64,000 nt of DNA, taken from assembly GCA_050486405.1 (NCBI GenBank), contig JBJHDF010000012.1, positions 1 through 64,000 on the forward strand. The letters run 5' to 3'. This document shows positions 14,441-21,423 of this stretch, in pieces. This stretch comes from JBJHDF01 sp050486405 (GTDB lineage Bacteria > Pseudomonadota > Gammaproteobacteria > Pseudomonadales > Cellvibrionaceae). Both the position numbers and the translations under genes were made by a program. The notes beneath the pieces were generated by a model that was not told where the DNA came from, ran no database searches, and saw nothing but the letters and a program-made list of their open reading frames with translations. The stretch's first letter is position 1; the number at the start of each line of letters is the position of its first letter.

Positions 14441-17400
14441 TCAGTCGGCGCAGCGGCTGACCATCATTATGCCCTCCTGAAGGTCGTCGTCGATAACGAA
14501 GCTGTAGACGTAGTCACCGGCCTCGGGGAGGCTGATGGAGGATTCGGTGCCCGGCCCAGCAGCGACAGCCATCGGCTGTTCGGTGCCCAGGATGACTGGC
14601 GCGCTGCCGGCAACGGCGTACTCGCGGTTCCAGGAGCTACTGGCAAACTTGAACGTGAAGCTGCCTGGAACCTCCTCCACCACCACCTGGTAGAGGTTGT
14701 CTCCCTTGTAGCTGAACGCGCGGTGACCCGGTGTCGCGGCAAAGGCGTCGCCGCCCGGGTAGGTGCCGCGAATGTACAGTGTCTGGTCGAGCGGACCGTC
14801 GCCCTCGGCGTCGGGCAGATCACAGGCGGCCAGGGGGCCTTCGCCGCTGATGCCACCGGCGCCGCAGCCTGGACCACCATCGGCGGGCTCGTCGATGCTC
14901 AGGAAGCGCCCAGTCAGAGCCGGGACCTGCACCGTATAGCTACCGGCTTCGGCACTGATACTGTCGTCGCCGAGCAGATCGGCAAGGCCACCGTTGCTGC
15001 CGATGGCGCAGGCCTCAAAGGTGACCTCCAGCGCCTCCCCGCTGACGTTGAGCAGGTAGAGCACCGCCGCGTCGTCGTGAGCCTTGTGCGCTGCGTACAG
15101 TTGACTGGCGACCGCAGCGGGCACTGCCACTTGTGTGCGCTCCCCCCGATAGAGTGCCGGGTTGGTCGCGCGCATGTGCATCAGGTTGCGCAGGTAGTCC
15201 CGCAAACCGGCCTGTTGTTCGTTGGCGGTAAATACCGCGTGGGCCTGGCCACTGGGCAAACCTTCCACCTTGCCGTCGCTGCGGGCGACGTGGTCATCAC
15301 AATGGCCCTCGGCGATACAGTTGTCGATCACCTGCTCAGCAAAGCCCGGCACCTCGTCACCGATTTCCTCACCGTAGTAGAAGGTTATGGGACCGCTGTA
15401 GGCGGCGAGAAAACTGAAGGCGGCCTTGTGTCGTTGCCAGTATTCCGCGTCCTCGGGCGCCGCGATGGCGCCGCGCTGGAGTAGGTCACCAAAGCGCACC
15501 AGATCGTGGTTGCCGATAAAGCCGTTGGGAATGGCGTGGCTCGGATACTGCCCGTGCGCATTGGCCAGTCCGGCGTTGAGGTTGGTAGCGGTGGCGTAGC
15601 GCTGGCCGCTTTCCTCAACCGCGAGGGTCTGCACCAGCGAGTAGCGCACGGGAAAATCGAACGCCGAACACAGCGCCGGGTCATCTTCCGGGCCATAGGC
15701 ATCGGCTGTAATCTCACCGGCGCCGCGCCAGATTTCGGCGACCATGTAACCGAGCGGGTTGACCGTTTCACCGTCGGCGTTGGTATAGGTGACGGAGGCG
15801 GATGCCGTCTCGACCGCCGCGCGGATTTCGCGCCAACCCTCGAGAGGCACTTCGTAGGCCTGGTCGAGACGCCAGCCATCGATTTTCAACTCCTCGATCC
15901 AGTAGCTGGCCACCTCCTTGAAGAATTCCAGGTCATCCGGATAGATCGCCTGGCGACCGACACCGGAGCGCAAGGCGCCCTCGGTGGTTACCGTCAGGCC
16001 ATTGATGGAGGGGTATTCGTGGGCGTTTTGCTTAAAGTGGCCAAAAACCCCGTCGAAGAACACGTACAGCCCCAACTCGTGCGCTTTTTCCACCATCTCC
16101 CGCGCTTCATCCAGGGTGCCAAAACGAGGGTCTATGGCGAAATAGTTGCTAGCGTAGTAACCAGTGGCGTCCAGGCGGTCGGCCCACCAGTCCTGCCCGG
16201 GTATCGGCACACTGTCAAAGATGGGCGTCAGCCAGATGGCGTTGAACCCGAGATCGGCGATGTACTCAAGGCTGTCAGTAATGCCCTGAATATCCCCCAT
16301 ATGGTGACTGGTGCCATAGCTGACGCCGTGGCCGATGGCGGGGTTGCCGTTGATAAACGCCTCGGTCATCACCTGATAAATACGCAGGCCTTTGGCGGTT
16401 TCATAGGCCGGCGTGTCACAGCTGAGGATGGTATTGTTGTCGCCACCATTGCCGCCGCCATTGCCGTTCGCGGGAGAGCCGCCCGACGAACTGCTGCCGC
16501 AACCCGACAGAGCACCGAGTGCCAGCAACAAAATCAAAACTCCGAGGCCGTTCATGCTGCCGCCGCCGCGACTGCGCGGGGCATCGCTGCCACCACCGTT
16601 GCCGTTGCCATTCTCAGCGCCATCGGCTGGACCGGAGCTGACAAAGGCGGCGGTGGTGCGCGCCGGGACATGGAAGCTGCCATCGAAGTGAGCGCCTTCG
16701 AGCACACTGTCACCGGAGGCCGCCAGCATCGGGTGCAATACAAAGTCGTTGTTGTTGGCACTCCAGGCGAAGCTTTGCGCTTCGGTATCGGCATTGAAGA
16801 TCACAACGATTTCTTCGTGGTCGGCGTCCAGACCCAACACATCGGTCAGACTCATAACGATAAGGCCGGGTATCTGATCCGCACCGGTGTTGTGGAACCT
16901 GACCACGTCCATGACCTGTTCGGCGCTTTCCAACCTGAACAGCGGCGAGGAGGCGCGGAGGCGCAGCAACGCGCTGGTGGCATTCAGGGTGTGGGCAATC
17001 TCGTCGCTGCTGATGGCCAGATCCGGGTTTTCCAGGCGCGGGCGTATTTCATCCCAACTGGCCTGGTTCTCATTGGCCACCGGCATCCCGCGACCCCAGC
17101 CGTTGTCCTCATGGGTAAAGTCGAGCACATTGAACCAGTCGCCGGAATTGTAGGTGTTGCGATCCATGGATTTTGAGCGCAGCAACTCCTGTCCCGCCTG
17201 CATAAAGGGTGTGCCCTGCGCCAGCAACACCAGACTGGTGGCCAGCACCTGCACCCGTGCGCGGTCATGTGGGCTGGTATCCAGCGGCAGCTTGTACTGA
17301 TTGATATCGAACAGGGTTTCGTTATCGTGCTTCTCGACATAGTTGATGACATCCAACGGCGTACGCGCGTAACCAGCCTGACCGTGATGGAAGATATCGC

Positions 17401-19627
17401 GACCCGGAGTGCTGTTGCCCTGGTGGTCGGTAATAATGTAGTCGCGCAGCGAACCCGCCAGGCCAATGCGCAGGGCGTCCTTGTTACGCAGCAGTTGCTG
17501 CAGGCTGGCGTCGCCGGTTTCATCGTTGGGATTCAGGTAAAGACCGCTGACGAACACCTGGCTGCGCACATGATTGACGCCCTGATCGAAGGGGCTGCCG
17601 CCGCGAATAGCGTCGCGGAAACGGTCATTGAAGGTTGCGGCTATGTCCTCGCCTGCCAGATTATCCTGGGTGGCCTGAATAAAGCGGGCATCGTTGGCCA
17701 CCTCGCCAAAGTTCCAGCCTTCACCATAGAGCAGGATACTCGCGCCGTTGACACCGTGCTCTTCTTCGGTGAGGGCATCAAGCGCTTCGCGCACTCTGCG
17801 CATATTGTCGCGCGAGTGGTGACCCATGAGATCAAAACGGAAGCCATCAATCTTGTAGGCTGTGGCCCAGAGCACAATGGAGTCGATCATGAATTTTTCC
17901 ATCATGCTGTGCTCGGTTGCGGTGCCCGGGCAACAGGTACTCATGGCCACGCCACCGGAGTCCTCCAGACGGTGATAGTAACCGGGCACAATTTTGTCGA
18001 ACACGGATTTTTCACCGAGCCCGGCGCTATTGGTGTGGTTGTAGACCACGTCGACCACAACGCGTAATCCCAAGGCATTGAGCGCCTTGACCATCTGGCG
18101 AAATTCGACAATGCGTGCGGTGCCATCCGGGTGTGAGGCGTAGCTGCCTTCGGGCAGGTTGAAATGATGAGGGTCGTAGCACCAGTTGAAGGCGTTCTGA
18201 TCGCGGATCTCCCAGATGAGAGCCTGCTGTTGTTCGCTGGCCGGGCCGTGAGTGTCCAGCCCCAGATCGCGCTCGTCGACACGATCCTCAAGCCTTTCCG
18301 GGATAGTGGCGCAATCGTTGACCGGCAACAGGTGAATATGGGTCATACCCGCATCCACCAGTTTTTTAAGATGCTCAATGCCGTGGGTTCCCTCAAGGGT
18401 AAAAGCGGTGAATTTGCCGCGCTGCTCCTCCGGCACCAGCGGATCGTGAACACTGAAGTCGCGCACATGAATTTCGTAGATCATGGCGTCAGCGATGCGT
18501 TCGAAGGCCGGCTTGATCAGATCGTCCCAATCTTCGGGCTTTAGATCATCATCCAGCAAATTGACAAACTGACTGCGCCTGCCGTCGGCAGCGGCGCTCA
18601 CGGTGTAGGGATCCGTGCTGATCGTGGTTTCGATGCTCTGGGTCAGGGGTACATACACTTCGACTTCGTAGAGGTAGTACATGCGATCCCAGCCTGCGTC
18701 GCCGGATACCAACCAGACACCAGTTTCGTCATCCCGGCTCATCGCGTGTACTACCGGCTCGGTTTCCGGGTGGCTGTCGGCAAAGACTAGCAGTTTCACC
18801 GCGCGCGCCGTCGGCGCCCACACCCTGGCATGAATGCCTTCATCGTTGTACACCGGACCCAGTTCGCCTTGGTACCCATACAGATCATCGAGCACGCCCG
18901 GAATCTGTAGGCCGGTTGCGTCGACCACTTCGTGCTCGTCATCAGTGGCGATCAGCACAATTTGCTGGCGCAAGAGCGACGAGACCTGGTCGTGAGCATC
19001 CTCCGGCAGAGTAAAAACAGGCAGGCCAGAGAGGTGCGGGAATCTTTGCGCCAGGTCATCGGCAACGGTGTCGCTGGTACGGGTCAGCGCGATGGACTCA
19101 CTGCCCGCGACGGTATTTTCCTGCGTGATGACTATGCCGGCATCGTCGGCATAGTGCAGACTGACGTGCGCATCGGCAGGGACATTCCAGGCGAAGGTGT
19201 CGGCACTGAGCCAATGAGCATTGGCTGCGGTCAGATCGCCGGCCACCATTTCGCCGATATGCAGCTGGTGACTGCTGTGATCGTAGTAAAAGTCAACGCT
19301 CTGGTCTTCAACGACTTGCAGCGGTATGTTGGGTCCGTCCTGGGCACCACCGGCGCCATAGTTCTCATCCCAGCTACCGTTGATGGCAATCTTGATTTCG
19401 TAGCTTCCAGCGGGAATCGCAAAACTGCCGAACCAGAGAGTGTCGCCCATGTTTTCCAGGAAGGTAACGCTGCAATCCGGTTGCCAGTCGCCGGGACAGC
19501 CCAATTCAGCCTGGAGGCTGCCCACCAAGGTAACCGTGTCAGGGGTACCGCTATGACTGGCAAAAGCCTGCGTACTAACCATGCAGGCGATGCAGAAAAT
19601 ACAGAAGCTGCGTATCAGTGGTTTCAT
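14441..19627 (-). CDS. Giant secreted pullulanase-alpha-amylase fusion (two GH13 domains)
   Basis: 1728 residues with two complete GH13 enzymes. Start: ATG 19627, with AAAGGAG 8 nt upstream. Order: signal peptide (1 to about 23, ending TQAFA), X25-like starch-associated module, a pullulanase N-domain, a CBM48-like domain (about 255-360), then a GH13_14 pullulanase domain with VVDVVYNHTN (about 527), DGFRFDLMGHH (about 597, nucleophile Asp), LLYGEGWNFGE (about 635, acid Glu) and EKHDNE (about 767). Near 1020 a Gly-rich stretch GGGSMNGLGVLILLLALGAL leads into a lipobox-like LSGC and a Ser/Gly linker. Then comes a second GH13 alpha-amylase with FFDGVFGH, GWRLDQAYE (about 1252), MVAEIW (about 1296) and FIGNHD (about 1369), and a C-terminal module resembling the N-terminal X25 one. 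It would cleave alpha-1,6 and alpha-1,4 links of starch outside the cell or at the outer membrane. Confidence 0.92.
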   Translation of the reverse strand: MKPLIRSFCIFCIACMVSTQAFASHSGTPDTVTLVGSLQAELGCPGDWQPDCSVTFLENMGDTLWFGSFAIPAGSYEIKIAINGSWDENYGAGGAQDGPNIPLQVVEDQSVDFYYDHSSHQLHIGEMVAGDLTAANAHWLSADTFAWNVPADAHVSLHYADDAGIVITQENTVAGSESIALTRTSDTVADDLAQRFPHLSGLPVFTLPEDAHDQVSSLLRQQIVLIATDDEHEVVDATGLQIPGVLDDLYGYQGELGPVYNDEGIHARVWAPTARAVKLLVFADSHPETEPVVHAMSRDDETGVWLVSGDAGWDRMYYLYEVEVYVPLTQSIETTISTDPYTVSAAADGRRSQFVNLLDDDLKPEDWDDLIKPAFERIADAMIYEIHVRDFSVHDPLVPEEQRGKFTAFTLEGTHGIEHLKKLVDAGMTHIHLLPVNDCATIPERLEDRVDERDLGLDTHGPASEQQQALIWEIRDQNAFNWCYDPHHFNLPEGSYASHPDGTARIVEFRQMVKALNALGLRVVVDVVYNHTNSAGLGEKSVFDKIVPGYYHRLEDSGGVAMSTCCPGTATEHSMMEKFMIDSIVLWATAYKIDGFRFDLMGHHSRDNMRRVREALDALTEEEHGVNGASILLYGEGWNFGEVANDARFIQATQDNLAGEDIAATFNDRFRDAIRGGSPFDQGVNHVRSQVFVSGLYLNPNDETGDASLQQLLRNKDALRIGLAGSLRDYIITDHQGNSTPGRDIFHHGQAGYARTPLDVINYVEKHDNETLFDINQYKLPLDTSPHDRARVQVLATSLVLLAQGTPFMQAGQELLRSKSMDRNTYNSGDWFNVLDFTHEDNGWGRGMPVANENQASWDEIRPRLENPDLAISSDEIAHTLNATSALLRLRASSPLFRLESAEQVMDVVRFHNTGADQIPGLIVMSLTDVLGLDADHEEIVVIFNADTEAQSFAWSANNNDFVLHPMLAASGDSVLEGAHFDGSFHVPARTTAAFVSSGPADGAENGNGNGGGSDAPRSRGGGSMNGLGVLILLLALGALSGCGSSSSGGSPANGNGGGNGGDNNTILSCDTPAYETAKGLRIYQVMTEAFINGNPAIGHGVSYGTSHHMGDIQGITDSLEYIADLGFNAIWLTPIFDSVPIPGQDWWADRLDATGYYASNYFAIDPRFGTLDEAREMVEKAHELGLYVFFDGVFGHFKQNAHEYPSINGLTVTTEGALRSGVGRQAIYPDDLEFFKEVASYWIEELKIDGWRLDQAYEVPLEGWREIRAAVETASASVTYTNADGETVNPLGYMVAEIWRGAGEITADAYGPEDDPALCSAFDFPVRYSLVQTLAVEESGQRYATATNLNAGLANAHGQYPSHAIPNGFIGNHDLVRFGDLLQRGAIAAPEDAEYWQRHKAAFSFLAAYSGPITFYYGEEIGDEVPGFAEQVIDNCIAEGHCDDHVARSDGKVEGLPSGQAHAVFTANEQQAGLRDYLRNLMHMRATNPALYRGERTQVAVPAAVASQLYAAHKAHDDAAVLYLLNVSGEALEVTFEACAIGSNGGLADLLGDDSISAEAGSYTVQVPALTGRFLSIDEPADGGPGCGAGGISGEGPLAACDLPDAEGDGPLDQTLYIRGTYPGGDAFAATPGHRAFSYKGDNLYQVVVEEVPGSFTFKFASSSWNREYAVAGSAPVILGTEQPMAVAAGPGTESSISLPEAGDYVYSFVIDDDLQEGIMMVSRCAD

Positions 19628-19672
19628 TATTATCGCTCCTTTCAAGTGGTTATCTAGTTGGGGCGAAGTAAT

Positions 19673-19697
19673 AAAAAAAGGCGCAGTAAACTGCGCC
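19673..19697 (-). terminator. Strong terminator between halogenase and pullulanase genes
   Basis: On the minus strand GGCGCAG-TTTA-CTGCGCC is followed by seven T. It ends the glucosidase-receptor-halogenase transcript, but it also lies downstream of the likely pullulanase promoter (19745-19773), so it may act as a conditional terminator in the pullulanase leader. The sequences GTTGGGGC and GCCCCAAC on either side (19657-19664 and 19720-19727) are exact complements. Confidence 0.8.
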
Positions 19698-19744
19698 TAA
19701 ATACACTCCTGGCGGAGAAGCCCCAACATAGGGTTGGCTAATCC

Positions 19745-19773
19745 ATGCTAGGCTCATGTATGAATACTCTCAA
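19745..19773 (-). promoter_or_regulatory. Putative pullulanase promoter
   Basis: On the minus strand TTGAGA (19773-19768), 17 bases, TAGCAT (19750-19745). It lies 5 bases downstream of two LacI-type palindromes and about 120 bases before the start codon. Confidence 0.5.
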
Positions 19774-19777
19774 TAGC

Positions 19778-19811
19778 CTGCATACGTATGCAGGCATGCA
19801 TACGTATGCAG
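19778..19811. promoter_or_regulatory. Two LacI-family operators before the pullulanase gene
   Basis: Two perfect palindromes TGCATACGTATGCA at 19779-19792 and 19797-19810, centres 18 bases apart. The same site occurs three times before the glucosidase and permease operons (26076-26159). The central CG and dyad symmetry fit LacI-family repressors; the likely binder is the regulator at 29493-30542. Confidence 0.85.
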
Positions 19812-19851
19812 AATCTGGTGAAAAACGGCAATAGGGCCCGAAGCAAGATCA

Positions 19852-21360
19852 CTACAGCGTAAACAATGCCTGTTGCCGGAGATAAGCATCGTGGTCGGTG
19901 AGTTGCGCCGCAGAGCGGTCCATGGTGTCTTTCAAATTGCGAAGAAACTCGGAAAGTTGTGCGTCCGATAATTCGTTGGTGAGGGGGTGGTAGTCCTCAG
20001 GGACCAGGCCCTGGCCAATAAAAACCTGCTGCCAGGCAGTTTCGCTAAACAGCTCATCCTGCTCGCGAAAGACCAGGCCACTGGCACGAAACAGTTCAAT
20101 CCGGCGCAGTAGTGATTCGGGCTTTTCAGTTTCACGACAGGCTCGCCAGAAAGGACTGTCGTCTTTCTGGTTCAAGTGGTAATGCAGAATAATAAAATCG
20201 CGAATCTTTTCAAATTCTTCCCGTGACTGCCGGTTGTACTCGTCAATCACTGCACTTTGCAAGCCTTGATGGGGAAAGTGCTTGATCAGGCGAACTATCC
20301 CCGATTGCACCAGGTACAGGCTGGTCGATTCCAGCGGTTCGAGAAAGCCACTCGACAGACCCAAGGCAATGACATTTTTGTGCCACTGCTGCCGACGCCG
20401 CCCGGTTGCAAACCGAATGGGGCGAGGCTCGTCAAGCGCTGGAGTATCCAGATTGTCCAAAAGTCGCTGGCAGGCGTGATCATCCGACAGGTAATCGGAG
20501 CAGTACACCAAACCGTTGCCATTGCGGTGCTGCAGAGGAATACGCCACTGCCAGCCACCCTCGTGCGCAGTTGCCCGGGTGTAGGGCGTGGTTCTGACCG
20601 CCCTTTCGCTGGGCACAGCGAGGGCGCGGTCACACGGCAGCCAATGCGACCAACTCTCAAAGCCCACATTGAGAGTTTCGTTGATCAATAGTCCACGAAA
20701 GCCGGAGCAATCGATATACAAGTCAGCCACTATAAGTTGCCCATCTTCAAGGGCGAGACTGCTGACCTCTCCTGTATCCGGGTGCTGACGTATCTGGCGA
20801 ATAGTGCCGTCTATGCGCGTGACGCCGCGCGCTTCACTATACGCACGCAGCAGCTGCGCGTAGAGACCGGCGTCGAAGTGGTAGGCGTGAACCAAACCAC
20901 ACAGCGAAGTATTCGGAATGGCATCCAAAGGTTGGAACCGGTAGTTTTTGGCGGCACGAAAGTTGAGCGAGAAATCCCAGTAGTCGTACCCCAATCCCCG
21001 CCGCCGACCACGCAACCAGTAGTGGTGAAACCCGGCCAAACCCAGATTGCGACCAATATCGCCGAAGGCATGCATATAGCGGTCGCCTTGCCGGCCCCAG
21101 CTCTCAAATTCAATGCCCAGCTTGATGGTGCCACCAGTGCGGCGCAGCATGTCGTTCTCGTCAATACCGAGCACATTGTTGAATGTGCGAATAGGCGGTA
21201 TGGTAGCCTCGCCCACACCGATGGTGCCAATGGCGCTGGACTCGATCAGAGTGATATCAAGTTGCCGACCAAAAAATCGGCTGATCATGGCCGCTGCCAT
21301 CCAGCCGGACGTCCCGCCCCCGACAATTACCACCTTGGCAATGGGCTGCGTTGCATTCAT
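19852..21360 (-). CDS. Flavin-dependent tryptophan halogenase family protein (starch locus)
   Basis: Members of this family use reduced FAD, O2 and halide to halogenate indole-type or other electron-rich substrates. Here the FAD motif is GGGTSGW (14-20), followed by GVGEATIP. The catalytic Lys is K80 (GGTIKLGIEF), the WxWxIP signature reads GWQWRIP, and the catalytic Glu lies in SSGFLEPLESTSLY. All halogenase signatures are therefore present, at 502 residues. There is no signal peptide, so it should be cytoplasmic and needs a flavin reductase from elsewhere. It follows the TonB receptor gene by 63 nt, with a stem-loop (21382-21411) between them. The true substrate is unknown. The genomic link to sugar uptake is shared with the three halogenases at 49-53.6 kb. 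Confidence 0.9.
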   Translation of the reverse strand: MNATQPIAKVVIVGGGTSGWMAAAMISRFFGRQLDITLIESSAIGTIGVGEATIPPIRTFNNVLGIDENDMLRRTGGTIKLGIEFESWGRQGDRYMHAFGDIGRNLGLAGFHHYWLRGRRRGLGYDYWDFSLNFRAAKNYRFQPLDAIPNTSLCGLVHAYHFDAGLYAQLLRAYSEARGVTRIDGTIRQIRQHPDTGEVSSLALEDGQLIVADLYIDCSGFRGLLINETLNVGFESWSHWLPCDRALAVPSERAVRTTPYTRATAHEGGWQWRIPLQHRNGNGLVYCSDYLSDDHACQRLLDNLDTPALDEPRPIRFATGRRRQQWHKNVIALGLSSGFLEPLESTSLYLVQSGIVRLIKHFPHQGLQSAVIDEYNRQSREEFEKIRDFIILHYHLNQKDDSPFWRACRETEKPESLLRRIELFRASGLVFREQDELFSETAWQQVFIGQGLVPEDYHPLTNELSDAQLSEFLRNLKDTMDRSAAQLTDHDAYLRQQALFTL

Positions 21361-21381
21361 GGCTCCACTCCTGGCAAACGC

Positions 21382-21411
21382 CCCCGCTACGAGCTCATAA
21401 CGTAGCGAGGG
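21382..21411 (-). other. Stem-loop between receptor and halogenase genes
   Basis: CGCTACG and CGTAGCG (7 bp, plus three further G:C pairs) enclose 9 bases. No T tract follows on the minus strand, so it is not a classical terminator. It may mark mRNA processing or stabilise the receptor part of the message. Confidence 0.5.
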
Positions 21412-21423
21412 CTCGGCTGGGGA

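Noticed and set aside
16555..19627. Pullulanase and amylase as two separate genes
   Set aside because: There is no stop codon or ribosome-binding site at the junction; the reading frame is continuous, although a later start at the internal Met cannot be excluded.
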